From CAWJMD01 sp963700925 (GTDB lineage Bacteria > Actinomycetota > Actinomycetes > Actinomycetales > CAWJMD01), in assembly GCA_963700925.1 (NCBI GenBank), contig OY969553.1, positions 1,860,001-1,924,000 of the forward strand: a DNA stretch of 64,000 nt. Direction: 5' to 3'. Positions 1 to 8,217 of the stretch are shown one piece after another; position 1 is the first letter of the stretch; each line of letters opens with the position of its first letter. The notes under the pieces were generated by a model. The model did no database searches, was not told the DNA's origin, and worked only from the letters and a program-made list of their open reading frames with translations. Made by a program: the position numbers and the translations under genes.

Positions 1-608
1 ACCTCGAGGTTCATCGAGCACACCAGCTGGGTGTGGTCGCGCGCGAGCGAGTGGAACGGACAGTTCGCGAGCACCACGCGATCGCCCTCACGGCGAGGCT
101 CGTAGCCGTACCTGCCGAGCACCTCGGCCAGGGCGTCGAGGTCGGCGTCCAACCCAGGCCCTTGGACGTCGACCCGCCTGGCCCGGTCCACCGACGCAGC
201 CATCCGGCGCCCCGCGGCCCGGGCGGTGCGCGCGACGGCGTCCAGCACGGGATCGCCGTCCGCGGCCGCCTCGACGGCCGCGGCCAGGATGGCGCCGGCC
301 AGCTCGTAGTGCCGCTCCGGCAGGGTCACCTCGACCTGCCGCTCCGCGCGGCGGTACAGCTTGGACGGTCGGCCCGCTCCAGGCCCCTGGCGCCCTGACA
401 GCCGCCGGAACTCGGTCTCGAGGAGCCCTTCCTCGACCAGCCGGTCGAGGTGGAACTTCGCCGTGTGCCGCGGCAGGTCGACACCGGCCGCGGCCTGGTC
501 GCGGCTCACCGCGTCAGGCTGGGCCACCACGTAGAGGTACAGGGCCCGGCGCGCGGGCTCGGCGAGCGCGCCGACGCCCGAGACCTGCCGGGCGAAGTCG
601 TCGGTCAT
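1..608 (-). CDS. COG2345/SufR-like HTH transcriptional regulator (3' end beyond window)
   Basis: The gene runs off the left edge, so only about 202 N-terminal residues are visible. The first ~85 residues form a winged-helix domain (AEPARRALYLYV... DLPRHTAKFHLDRLVEEGLLE), as in ArsR/SufR-type repressors. The visible C-terminal part carries the motif NCPFH-x5-H-x4-VCSMN. In the COG2345 family, cysteines of this kind are proposed to bind an iron-sulfur cluster or metal, so redox or metal sensing is likely (inference). The ATG at 608 fits the family's N-terminus. It is divergent from folE and shares a 102-base intergenic region with it, so it may control itself and folE. The target is not known. 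Confidence 0.8.
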   Translation of the reverse strand, partial: MTDDFARQVSGVGALAEPARRALYLYVVAQPDAVSRDQAAAGVDLPRHTAKFHLDRLVEEGLLETEFRRLSGRQGPGAGRPSKLYRRAERQVEVTLPERHYELAGAILAAAVEAAADGDPVLDAVARTARAAGRRMAASVDRARRVDVQGPGLDADLDALAEVLGRYGYEPRREGDRVVLANCPFHSLARDHTQLVCSMNLE

Positions 609-645
609 GTGCGCCACACCACAACCCATCTAAGAGACGGAACCG

Positions 646-675
646 TTGACGAAAGGACGGGAGACCTTCTAACGT
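646..675 (+). promoter_or_regulatory. possible vegetative promoter of folE
   Basis: TTGACG at 646-651 and TAACGT at 670-675 are separated by 18 bases and lie 35 bases upstream of the folE ATG. This resembles a housekeeping sigma promoter, although the -10 hexamer is a weak match. The region is shared with the divergent regulator at 1-608. It is a pattern match only. Confidence 0.3.
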
Positions 676-710
676 CTGCCAGAGTATCCTCTAGAAGAGA
701 CGAGATCGCC

Positions 711-1325
711 ATGGTTCCCGTCGGTACGGTCAGCCGCCTGCGCGTGGACCGCGAGCCGCATCAGATGGACCTGGACCTGGCGGAGCGAGGAGCCAGACAG
801 CTGCTCGCCGGGCTCGGCGTCGACACCCAGCTCGAGGGGATCCAGGACACGCCCGGCCGGATGGCACGCGCCTTCGCGGAGATGCTGACGCCACGGTCGT
901 TCGACCTCACGACGTTCCCCAACGACGAGGGCTACGACGAGCTCGTGCTGGCCCGGTCCATCCCGGTGCAGTCCGTGTGCGAGCACCACATGCTCCCCTT
1001 CGTCGGGGTAGCGCACGTCGGCTACCTGCCGGGTGCGCGCATCCTCGGCCTGTCCAAGCTGGCGCGGGTCGTCGAGCTGTTCGCACGCCGTCCCCAGGTG
1101 CAGGAACGCCTCACCAGCCAGGTCGCCGACTGGCTGCAGTCCCACCTCAGGCCGGCCGGCGCGGGAGTCGTCATCGAGGCGGAGCACTTCTGCATGAGCC
1201 TGCGGGGTGTGCGGGCGGCGGGCAGCACCACCATCACGTCCACCATGCTGGGTGCACTGCGCGAGGACCCGCGCTCCCGAGCCGAGTTCCTCGCCCTGAC
1301 CAGGGAAGGACGGCGAGTGCAGTGA
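711..1325 (+). CDS. folE: GTP cyclohydrolase I FolE
   Basis: This 204-residue protein is the expected length for FolE, which converts GTP to 7,8-dihydroneopterin triphosphate, the first step of tetrahydrofolate and pterin synthesis. The zinc and catalytic motifs are visible: VCEHHMLPF (Cys and His ligands), GLSKLARVVELFARRPQVQE, and EAEHFCMSLRGVR with the second zinc Cys. The ATG at 711 was chosen because family homology starts there; the open frame upstream is non-coding. The last bases overlap the GTG of the flavoprotein gene, which suggests translational coupling. It stands alone here, without folK/folP/folB, so it may be a regulated or auxiliary copy (inference). Confidence 0.95.
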   Translation: MVPVGTVSRLRVDREPHQMDLDLAERGARQLLAGLGVDTQLEGIQDTPGRMARAFAEMLTPRSFDLTTFPNDEGYDELVLARSIPVQSVCEHHMLPFVGVAHVGYLPGARILGLSKLARVVELFARRPQVQERLTSQVADWLQSHLRPAGAGVVIEAEHFCMSLRGVRAAGSTTITSTMLGALREDPRSRAEFLALTREGRRVQ

Positions 1326-2554
1326 CCGACCAGCGTGGGTTCGTCATCGTCGGGGCAAGTCTGGCCGGCGCGAAGGCCGCAGAGGCATTGCGCGAGAAGG
1401 GTTTCGACGGCCGCATCACCATGATCGGGGCGGAGGCGCACCGCCCGTACGAGCGGCCTCCGCTGTCGAAGGAGCACCTGCTGGGCACCGCGTCCGACGA
1501 CAAGATCTTCGTGCACCCCCAGGAGTGGTACGCCGAGCACGACGTCGACCTCAGGCTCGAGACGACCGTGACAGCCCTCGACCGGCAGGCGCACGAGGTG
1601 GTGACCGAAACCGGCGAACGGATCGCCTACGACCGCCTGCTCCTGACCACCGGCAGCTCGCCGCGTCGGCTGGACGTGCCGGGGGCCGACCTCGAGGGAG
1701 TCCTGTACCTCCGCACGCTCGACGACAACGCCCGCATCAAGCGCTCCCTCGTCGAGGGCGCCCGCGTCGTGGTCGTCGGAGGCGGCTGGATCGGGCTCGA
1801 GACGGCGTCCGCGGCCAGGGCGGCGGGCGCCACCGTGACCATCCTCGAGATGGCGGAGCTGCCGCTGCTGCGCGTGCTCGGCCCCACGATCGCCACCGTC
1901 TTCGCGGACCTCCACCGAGACCACGGCGTCGACCTGCGGACATCGGTGGGTGTCAGCAGCCTGCGGGCCAATGACAAAGGCTCGGTCGGTGCGGTCGTGC
2001 TCGACGACGGCTCCGAGATCGAGGCCGACACCGTGATCGTCGGCGTCGGCATCACGCCCAACATCGGGCTGGCAGCCGACAGCGGGCTCGACATCGACGA
2101 CGGCGTCGCCGTGGACGAGCACCTGCGCACTTCCGACCCCGACGTCTTCGCAGCCGGCGACGTGGCCAACGCCTTCCATCCCTTGCTGCACAGGCGAATT
2201 CGGGTAGAGCACTGGGCCAACGCCCTGAACCAGCCGGCGGTCGCGGCCGACGCCATGACCGGAGGCGACGCCGCCTACGACCGGCTGCCGTACTTCTTCT
2301 CCGACCAGTACGACCTGGGCATGGAGTACGTCGGGTACGTCGCACCTGGCGAAGACGATGCCGTGGTCGTGCGCGGCGACCTGGCCACCCGCGAGTTCAT
2401 CGCCTTCTGGCTCAAGGACGGTCGCGTCCTGGCGGGGATGAACGTCAACGTCTGGGACGTGACGGACCAGATCAAGGAGCTGATCGGGTCAGGGGCCCGC
2501 GTCGACGCCGCCCGGCTGGCTGACCCGGGTGTCCCCCTGGACCAGCTCGCCTAG
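1322..2554 (+). CDS. NAD(P)/FAD-dependent ferredoxin reductase-like oxidoreductase
   Basis: This 410-residue flavoprotein resembles the putidaredoxin/rhodocoxin reductases, which pass electrons from NAD(P)H through FAD to a small ferredoxin. An N-terminal FAD-binding Rossmann motif (IVGASLAGAKAAEAL) is followed by a second dinucleotide fold (VVVVGGGWIGLETA, about residue 150), the AAGDVA motif near residue 280, and a C-terminal reductase domain. The GTG start overlaps the folE stop by four bases (GTGA). No ferredoxin or P450 partner is adjacent, so its electron acceptor is unknown. Its 3' end overlaps the convergent copC gene by 83 bases. Confidence 0.88.
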   Translation: MTDQRGFVIVGASLAGAKAAEALREKGFDGRITMIGAEAHRPYERPPLSKEHLLGTASDDKIFVHPQEWYAEHDVDLRLETTVTALDRQAHEVVTETGERIAYDRLLLTTGSSPRRLDVPGADLEGVLYLRTLDDNARIKRSLVEGARVVVVGGGWIGLETASAARAAGATVTILEMAELPLLRVLGPTIATVFADLHRDHGVDLRTSVGVSSLRANDKGSVGAVVLDDGSEIEADTVIVGVGITPNIGLAADSGLDIDDGVAVDEHLRTSDPDVFAAGDVANAFHPLLHRRIRVEHWANALNQPAVAADAMTGGDAAYDRLPYFFSDQYDLGMEYVGYVAPGEDDAVVVRGDLATREFIAFWLKDGRVLAGMNVNVWDVTDQIKELIGSGARVDAARLADPGVPLDQLA

Positions 2555-3176
2555 CCCGGCTCAGGCCACCAGGATCGTCCTGCGCGGGCTCGGTCCCGCG
2601 CCGCCGACGCAGAGACACCGCGAGGCCCGCCAGCACGAGGGCCGCCAGCACGACCCCGGACACGACCGCCAGCCCGACACCTCCGTCGCCTTCAGGCACG
2701 CGGGCAGCACCCGACGAATGCGGCACTGCGGAGGCTTCCACACTGCCGGGCTGTCGATCCTCAGCGGTGGCGGGACCCGTTGCGGTGAAGGCGAACTCGC
2801 CGTCGATCGGGTGCCCGTCCGACGACGTCACGCGCCACTGCACCCGGTACGAGCCGGCTGGTAGGCCGGATCGCAGCGACTGAGTCACCCTGGTGTCCTC
2901 GAGCGCCGGCTCGCCCGTCGACACAAGGGCTCCGTCAGGGCCGGTGACCTCGACCACGGTGCCCAGCGCGATGGCCGGCTCGTCGAAGACCAGCGAGACG
3001 TCGGACGGGGCAGTCGCCACCTCGCCACCCGATACCGGATCCGTTGAACGCAGGACGTTGTGCGCCGAGGCGGCGGCGGCGACCGACACGAGGCCGGCCA
3101 CCGCCACCACCAGGACGCAGCCCGAGGTCCACCGTCGAGTGATGGCCGTCCGAACGAGGGCCCTCGGCGTACTCAT
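2472..3176 (-). CDS. CopC-domain copper resistance/copper-binding protein
   Basis: This is a 234-residue exported protein. A signal peptide (hydrophobic stretch around residues 18-38) ends in SAHNVLRSTDP, which would leave an N-terminal His on the mature protein as in copper-binding CopC. The conserved DGHPIDG motif follows near residue 120. A transmembrane segment (residues ~165-190) and an Arg-rich cytoplasmic tail anchor it. The start overlaps the ycnI stop by one base (TGATG), so the two are translated together. The 45-residue Arg-rich tail overlaps the flavoprotein gene and may not be functionally important. Role: periplasm-side Cu binding or delivery (family knowledge). Confidence 0.88.
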   Translation of the reverse strand: MSTPRALVRTAITRRWTSGCVLVVAVAGLVSVAAAASAHNVLRSTDPVSGGEVATAPSDVSLVFDEPAIALGTVVEVTGPDGALVSTGEPALEDTRVTQSLRSGLPAGSYRVQWRVTSSDGHPIDGEFAFTATGPATAEDRQPGSVEASAVPHSSGAARVPEGDGGVGLAVVSGVVLAALVLAGLAVSLRRRRGTEPAQDDPGGLSRARRAGPGGHPGQPAGRRRRGPLTRSAP

Positions 3177-3916
3177 CAGGCGGAGCGGCGGCTGCGGTTG
3201 AGACCGACGATCAGGGCTCCAGCCCCAACGACCAGGCCGGCCACGGAGAGCCCACGGGCCACTACGTCGTCCGCTGTCGCCTTCGCCCCGGCCGTCTCCA
3301 GCTCGGGCCCGGCCGTCTCGCGGGCGTCGTCGTCGCTGCCGTGTGCCTCGCCTTGGCTCACGTCGAACGCCGGCGCGGGCCGCTCAGGCTCCTCACCACC
3401 GTCTTCCGCAGGGGTGTCCCACGCGACCACCTCTCCGTCCGAGTACGTCTGCGTGGCAGGCAGCAGGATCTCGGTGCCGGCGTCGGGGAGGGGCCCGACG
3501 GACACGTCGAACTCCTGGTACTGCCCAGGAGCGATCGCGGCGCCCTCTTGTGCCGTCCAGATGATGCGCAGTGGGGCCTCGGTGATCGTTGCGCCGTCGA
3601 CGTCGACCGGGATGGGCAGGTCCCCCCGGACCACCTCGGCCGTCCAACCCGGCACCGGCTTGGTCCGAACCGACGTCAGCGGGTTGTCGGTGGGCAGGGC
3701 GACCTCGAGGCTGACGGTGCTTGCCTTCTCGGACTCGTTGGGTACCCGGAAGGTGAGGGCGCTGTACGAACCAGCCGCCGTGGACTCGGGAATGACGCGC
3801 ACGTGAGCGTGGGCGACCACGGCAGGAACGGCCACGACCAAAGCTGCCGACGCCAGCGTGACGGCGGTGCGACGAATCGAAAGCGACACTGCCTCAGGGG
3901 AAATGGGAATGGACAT
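3176..3916 (-). CDS. ycnI: YcnI family (DUF1775) copper-associated exported protein
   Basis: This 246-residue protein has a signal peptide (residues ~12-33, ending AHAHV) followed by the DUF1775 domain (HVRVIPESTAAGSYSALTFRVPNE) and a C-terminal membrane anchor (residues ~220-240). In the family, the mature N-terminal His and a conserved Trp bind copper. The ATG at 3916 is preceded by GAGGAG and starts the signal peptide; a longer open frame upstream is spurious. It is the first gene of a ycnI-copC pair, matching the common Gram-positive ycnI/copC association. Likely role: extracellular copper acquisition or chaperoning. Confidence 0.9.
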   Translation of the reverse strand: MSIPISPEAVSLSIRRTAVTLASAALVVAVPAVVAHAHVRVIPESTAAGSYSALTFRVPNESEKASTVSLEVALPTDNPLTSVRTKPVPGWTAEVVRGDLPIPVDVDGATITEAPLRIIWTAQEGAAIAPGQYQEFDVSVGPLPDAGTEILLPATQTYSDGEVVAWDTPAEDGGEEPERPAPAFDVSQGEAHGSDDDARETAGPELETAGAKATADDVVARGLSVAGLVVGAGALIVGLNRSRRSA

Positions 3917-4014
3917 GCTGAACTCTCCTCGGGATACGGGTAGGGGCGCGCCAGGTTGGGCGCCAGGGGTGCGGAAGGGGCGACACCGCGCCCGGGGCCC
4001 ATCCGAAGGGCAGT

Positions 4015-4629
4015 TCAGGCAGCGGTGACGCCGTCGAGCACCGGAGGCCCGCGGAGCCGATCGGCGAGCAGCAGCGGGGGCCGGTGAGGGAAGGGGATCC
4101 ACTCCCCGATCAACAGCCGGAGCCGGCCGACGACCGTTGGAAGGGCAGGCAGACCGACGGTCACGGGCGCCAGCCATGCGGCGAGCTCGGTGGCTGCCGC
4201 CTCCCCGTACGCGATCACCAAGCCAGCTACGACACCGGCAGCAATGTGAGCCAGCAGCATCCACGTAGTCGTCGCGTGCCCAGCGCCCTCTACCGGGACA
4301 TGCGCTGCGGCAAGGGTTTCCATCTCGACAGGCTGATGGTGGGCGTGCGTCGCGCCGGCTGGCGCCATCGAGGGCGGCGCCCACGCCAGGATGTGGTGCA
4401 CCCCCACCTGCATGCCGCCGACCAACAGCGACGCTCGCCAGGGGGTTAGTGCCGTCCGGGTGGCAACCGTGACGACGAGCCACGCGAAGGGAGTGAGCAC
4501 GCCCAGCCCGACCCAGCTTGGTGGGCTGCCGTGCGCTGCGGTGTGCGCCAGCGCCCCGAGGGCCAGGGCGACCGAGGCCGTGACGCCGGCGCGCAGCGAC
4601 GCGGTCTCACGTCCCTTGCGCCCCGCCAC
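4015..4629 (-). CDS. multi-pass membrane protein of unknown function near ycnI-copC
   Basis: This 204-residue protein has about five hydrophobic segments (residues ~14-34, 38-57, 62-82, 118-142, 146-170) with a His-rich loop between them (ATHAHHQ near residue 95, plus HH and H residues in the third segment). It lies 98 bases upstream of ycnI on the same strand and probably belongs to the same copper-related unit. The His-rich loop would be compatible with metal binding, but that is inference. I do not recognise a named family. Confidence 0.6.
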   Translation of the reverse strand: MAGRKGRETASLRAGVTASVALALGALAHTAAHGSPPSWVGLGVLTPFAWLVVTVATRTALTPWRASLLVGGMQVGVHHILAWAPPSMAPAGATHAHHQPVEMETLAAAHVPVEGAGHATTTWMLLAHIAAGVVAGLVIAYGEAAATELAAWLAPVTVGLPALPTVVGRLRLLIGEWIPFPHRPPLLLADRLRGPPVLDGVTAA

Positions 4630-4677
4630 CTGTCGAGAATAGACGCGGCGTCCTAGTCCTGGGCCCGGCGCCCGGGC

Positions 4678-4977
4678 CTAGGGGTCCGCCACCGCGAGGT
4701 GGGCCGCGTCGACCCAGGTTTCGAGCAGGACGCTGCGACCTTCGTCCTCGACCGCCCACACGACCCGTCCCTGCCACCCGTGTCGGCCACCGCGCCGCCA
4801 CTCGACCAGGAGCCCGGGCCACCGGCCCGGGCTGCCGGGGTGGTCCTCGACCCAGCAGTGCTGCGCGTGCGGACGGGCGGAGGCGGCGCTTCCCTGTGCG
4901 GCCGCGGGGCCGGCCCCCGTGCCGATCCCGCTCGCGGCAGAGCGTTCGGCGAGGGTGCGCCCACGTCCGCTGCTCAT
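4678..4977 (-). CDS. conserved small hypothetical protein
   Basis: A 99-residue protein with a low-complexity N-terminus (residues 1-35) and a Trp-rich core (HCWVEDHPGSPGRWPGLLVEW, WQGRVVWAV, LLETW). This pattern resembles small cytosolic actinobacterial proteins of unknown function. The ATG at 4977 was chosen; an in-frame GTG at 5016 would add 13 residues and has a poor ribosome site. There is no transmembrane segment or catalytic motif. It is monocistronic between the copper locus and a small membrane protein gene. No function can be assigned. Confidence 0.5.
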   Translation of the reverse strand: MSSGRGRTLAERSAASGIGTGAGPAAAQGSAASARPHAQHCWVEDHPGSPGRWPGLLVEWRRGGRHGWQGRVVWAVEDEGRSVLLETWVDAAHLAVADP

Positions 4978-5057
4978 GCCGCCTGCCACCCAGTCAGGAT
5001 GACACACCTTGTACACCTGTTCGATCGGTGCTCGAGCCGCCAGCGCTGGAGGACGTC

Positions 5058-5465
5058 TCAGCGGCGGGTCTCGCCGTCCTGGGGGTTGTCGTCCGACTCC
5101 GCTGCGGGGCCGGTCTCGGGCACCTCGGGGGTCTTCGGCGTCGCCTTGGGCGGCGTCGGGTCGATCGAGGACAGGAAGTCAGGGTCGTCGTCGGGCCCGC
5201 GGGCGGGCGGACGTGAGCGCGGCCGCTCGTACTCAGGAAAGCCTGCGGTGTTCGTGGACGGCCACGCCACCGACCGACCCCGCTGCTCGCGCGTCGGACG
5301 GCCTGCGACGAGCCACGCCACCGGCCCGATCACCGGCAGGAAGATGATCAGCAGTATCCACAGCATCTTGTTGAGGTTGCGCACCAGCAGCGAGTCGGTG
5401 CTGATGCAGTCGATCAGGCAGTAGACAAGGAGCGCCATCTCGATCAGGAACGGCAGGTACCGCAT
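5058..5465 (-). CDS. PLDc_N-type small membrane protein
   Basis: The 135-residue protein begins with two transmembrane helices (residues ~3-22 and 33-53) of the phospholipase-D-nuclease N-terminal type (MALLVYCLIDCI... LNKMLWILLIIFLPVIGPVAWL) and then has an acidic, Pro-rich cytoplasmic tail (residues 60-135) without motifs. Such proteins are common in Actinobacteria and have no established enzyme activity; despite the domain name there is no HKD nuclease motif. It appears to be monocistronic. Confidence 0.75.
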   Translation of the reverse strand: MRYLPFLIEMALLVYCLIDCISTDSLLVRNLNKMLWILLIIFLPVIGPVAWLVAGRPTREQRGRSVAWPSTNTAGFPEYERPRSRPPARGPDDDPDFLSSIDPTPPKATPKTPEVPETGPAAESDDNPQDGETRR

Positions 5466-5554
5466 GCTTCCCCCCAGCCGCCGGGGCGAGGGAGCCCGGG
5501 CCTGACCGAACGGTACGCCCCGACACGGTCCCCCGCCCAGCAGTTCAGCGGCGT

Positions 5555-6793
5555 TCAGCCACTTGGAGCCGGTGCGGGCCCGGCGGCCCGGGCGCGCTGT
5601 TCCAGGTAGCGCTGCTCGGGCAGGCTCAGGGTGCGGCGGGCCGCCAGGCGGTACTGGTCACGGGCCGCCTCGTGGTCACCGACGAGGTCGAGCAGGTGGG
5701 CCCGCACCGCGGCGACCCGGTGGTGGCCGGTCAGGGCAGGGTCGGTCTCGGCCAGGGCGAGCCGGTCCAGGCCGACCTGCGGGCCGTGGACCATCGCGAC
5801 GGCGACGACGCGGTTGAGCGTGATCATCGGACCGGGCGCCACCGAGTCGAGCAGGTGGTAGAGCCCCAGGATCTGCTGCCAGTCGGTCTCGTCGGCGGTT
5901 GTGGCCTCGTCGTGCACGGCCGCGATGGCGGCCTGCAGCTGGTACGGGCCGATCGGGGCGCGGGCGAGCACGTCGGTGACCATGGCGACACCCTCGGCGA
6001 TCGCCCTTGCGTCCCAACGAGTTCGGTCCTGCTCCGCCAGCGGGACCAGCGCGCCGTCAGCGCCCGTGCGTGCCGGGCGGCGCGCGTCGGTGAGCAGCAT
6101 CAGCGCCAGCAGGCCCACCACCTCGCCCTCGTCCGGAAGACGCTCGTGCAGCTGCCGAGCGAGGCGGATGGCCTCGGCGGTCAGCTCCACCCGGTGAAGT
6201 GCCGACCCCGAGCTGGCCGTGTATCCCTCGTTGAACACCAGGTACAGCACGTGCAGCACCGCGGCGATGCGCTCGTCCCTCTCGTCCGCAGACGGCATCC
6301 GGAACTGCGCGCCAGTCGCCTTGATCCGCTGCTTCGCCCTGCTGATCCGCTGGCCGACGGTCGCCTCCGGCACGAGTAGGGCCCGCGCGATCTCGGCGGT
6401 GGTCAGCCCACCCACCGCCCGCAGGGTCAAGGCGACCTGCGAGACCGGGGTGAGGGACGGGTGACAGCACAGCATCAGGAGCGTGAGCGTGTCGTCGACC
6501 CCGGGAGCGGGCTCGGGACCGGGTGGCGCCATGGCCGCGACGGTCTCCTCCCGGCGGCGGCGCGCAGACTCGCCCCGCCACTGCTCGATCCGGCGGCGCG
6601 ACGCCACCGTGACGAGCCATCCCTTCGGGTTGTCGGGCACGCCTTGCGTCGGCCACTGGAGCGCGGCCGCCAGCAAGGCCTCCTGCACCGCGTCCTCGCA
6701 GCTGTCGAAGTCGCCGTACCGCCGCACCAGTGGACCGAGGACCTGTGGCGCGAGGTGGCGCAGCAGGTCCTCGATCTCCCTGGCGGAGCTCAT
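5555..6793 (-). CDS. ECF42-type RNA polymerase sigma factor with C-terminal TPR-like extension
   Basis: At 412 residues it is about twice the size of a plain ECF factor. Region sigma2 (residues ~15-75, RRYGDFDSCEDAVQEALLAA) and sigma4 (~115-165, GLTTAEIARALLVPEATVGQRI) are followed by a ~230-residue helical extension (DUF6596, including RIAAVLHVLYLVFNEGYTAS). This architecture defines group ECF42, whose extension replaces an anti-sigma factor in control. The YCII gene lies 7 bases upstream on the same strand, the diagnostic ECF42 context (DGPF-protein partner). Likely role: stress-responsive transcription of the adjacent YCII/SnoaL/VOC genes (inference). Confidence 0.92.
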   Translation of the reverse strand: MSSAREIEDLLRHLAPQVLGPLVRRYGDFDSCEDAVQEALLAAALQWPTQGVPDNPKGWLVTVASRRRIEQWRGESARRRREETVAAMAPPGPEPAPGVDDTLTLLMLCCHPSLTPVSQVALTLRAVGGLTTAEIARALLVPEATVGQRISRAKQRIKATGAQFRMPSADERDERIAAVLHVLYLVFNEGYTASSGSALHRVELTAEAIRLARQLHERLPDEGEVVGLLALMLLTDARRPARTGADGALVPLAEQDRTRWDARAIAEGVAMVTDVLARAPIGPYQLQAAIAAVHDEATTADETDWQQILGLYHLLDSVAPGPMITLNRVVAVAMVHGPQVGLDRLALAETDPALTGHHRVAAVRAHLLDLVGDHEAARDQYRLAARRTLSLPEQRYLEQRARAAGPAPAPSG

Positions 6794-6800
6794 GGCCCGC

Positions 6801-7178
6801 TCACATGTCGAGCCCGTACTCGCTCAGGTCGAGCACCGGGCGCACCTCCACCCCGTCGTTGAGGGCGTCGGGCAGCGTCGCGGCGTACGCAAGCACGCGG
6901 TCGATGCTCTCGCAGTCGACGAGGTAGAAGCCTGCTAGGTACTCCTTCACCTCGGCGAAGGGGCCGTCGGTGGTCATCGTCCGGCCATCGCGCACGGAGA
7001 GGCGCTTGGCGGTGTCCAGGCCGGCCAGACCCTCCGACACGATCAGCTCCCCGGAGGCCCTGAGCTCCTCGGTGAGACGCATGTGCGCCAGCCCGAACTC
7101 CATCTGCTGGTCGTCGTCCAGGAGCTCCCACGCGGCGCGTGAGGCCGGGTTGCTGTGGATCAGGATCAGGTATTTCAC
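6801..7178 (-). CDS. YCII/DGPF-domain protein, partner of the ECF42 sigma factor
   Basis: A 125-residue YCII-family protein (KYLILIHSNP... MTTDGPFAEVKEYLAGFYLVDCE) containing the DGPF signature that names these ECF42-linked proteins. The GTG at 7178 has GGAGG nine bases upstream and starts the beta-strand that opens the fold; no better start exists. It is co-transcribed with the sigma gene that follows. The biochemical role of the family is not settled; a ligand-binding or small-molecule enzymatic function is suspected. Confidence 0.88.
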   Translation of the reverse strand: MKYLILIHSNPASRAAWELLDDDQQMEFGLAHMRLTEELRASGELIVSEGLAGLDTAKRLSVRDGRTMTTDGPFAEVKEYLAGFYLVDCESIDRVLAYAATLPDALNDGVEVRPVLDLSEYGLDM

Positions 7179-7292
7179 TGGTGCCTCCAGAGATCTCGGA
7201 AATCCTCCCACTGGACATGTCGAAACCGGCTCGACGGTTTCTACGTCCCGGGTGAAGGCGCCTGACGTGGGTGCCCGACCAGGAGGACACCG

Positions 7293-7790
7293 ATGACCAG
7301 CACCGCGAACACCGATACCACAACCCAGATCCCGCAGCTGGACGATGAGACCCGGCGTGACGATGAAGCTCAGATCCGTGACCTCATCACCCAGAAGGAG
7401 GCGGCGATGCGCGACCACGACGCCGAGCGGATCGTCTCCCGCTACGCGTCCGACGTCGTGGTGTTCGACCTCGCGCCGCCGCTGCGGAAGGCAGGCGCCG
7501 AGGTGACCGACCCGACCGGCGTCCGCGAGTGGTTCTCGAGGTACGAAGGGCCCGTCCACTACCGGGTGCGCGACCTCGACGTGACCATCGGTGGCGATGT
7601 GGCGTACGGCCACAGCCTGAACCGCATGTCCGACGTGCCGGAGGGCGAGTCCGGCATGTTCGAGCTGTGGTTCCGCTCGACCGTGTGCCTGCGCAGGGTC
7701 GACGGGTCATGGAAGATCACGCACGAGCACGACTCGACGCCGTTCCTCATGGACGGCTCGTTCCGGGCAGCAGTCGACCTCCAGCCCTGA
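7293..7790 (+). CDS. SnoaL-like / NTF2-fold protein
   Basis: A 165-residue cone-fold protein with a ~20-residue disordered N-terminus followed by a SnoaL/ketosteroid-isomerase-like domain ([22 protein letters not shown], then [21 protein letters not shown] and [14 protein letters not shown]). Proteins of this kind bind or isomerise small hydrophobic molecules. The start is preceded by GAGGA. It is divergent from the YCII-ECF42 pair and 29 bases upstream of a VOC gene, and NTF2-fold proteins are frequent members of ECF42 loci. The substrate is unknown. Confidence 0.82.
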   Translation: MTSTANTDTTTQIPQLDDETRRDDEAQIRDLITQKEAAMRDHDAERIVSRYASDVVVFDLAPPLRKAGAEVTDPTGVREWFSRYEGPVHYRVRDLDVTIGGDVAYGHSLNRMSDVPEGESGMFELWFRSTVCLRRVDGSWKITHEHDSTPFLMDGSFRAAVDLQP

Positions 7791-7819
7791 CCACTCCACC
7801 ACTGAGAGAGGGACACACC

Positions 7820-8188
7820 ATGTTGGGAAACAGCAAGGCGTTCAGCGGGTTCTCCGCCGACGACATCGCCAAGGCCAAGGACTTCTACGGCAACACGCTG
7901 GGTCTGCGCGTCTCGGAGGAGTACGGGATGCTCACGCTCCACATCGCCGGTGACCGCGACACGCTCATCTACCCCAAGCCGGACCACGTGCCGGCGACGT
8001 ACACGACGCTCAACTTTCCGGTCGACGACATCGACTCTGCCGTAGACGAACTCGTCGGACGAGGGGTCGAGTTCGAGAAGTACGACAACGTCGACGACCC
8101 GAAGGGGATCTCGCGCGGCGACGGCCCGCCGATCGCCTGGTTCAAGGACCCGGCGGGCAACATCCTGTCCGTGATCCAGCTGGGGTGA
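7820..8188 (+). CDS. VOC superfamily (glyoxalase/bleomycin-resistance-like) protein
   Basis: A 122-residue single-module VOC protein ([25 protein letters not shown]... [17 protein letters not shown]). The DPAGN..S turn near the C-terminus is typical. Metal ligands cannot be assigned with confidence because only some of the usual His/Glu positions are present. The ATG at 7820 follows GAGAGAGGGA; upstream in-frame sequence overlaps the SnoaL gene. It is probably co-transcribed with the SnoaL gene and part of the presumed ECF42 regulon. Confidence 0.85.
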   Translation: MLGNSKAFSGFSADDIAKAKDFYGNTLGLRVSEEYGMLTLHIAGDRDTLIYPKPDHVPATYTTLNFPVDDIDSAVDELVGRGVEFEKYDNVDDPKGISRGDGPPIAWFKDPAGNILSVIQLG

Positions 8189-8217
8189 GGCGATGAGTGT
8201 GGCCATCGGCGGCTGAC

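Noticed and set aside
4978..5016. Upstream GTG at 5016 as the start of the 99-residue hypothetical protein
   Set aside because: The extra residues look unlike the conserved part, and the ribosome site is no better than that of ATG 4977.
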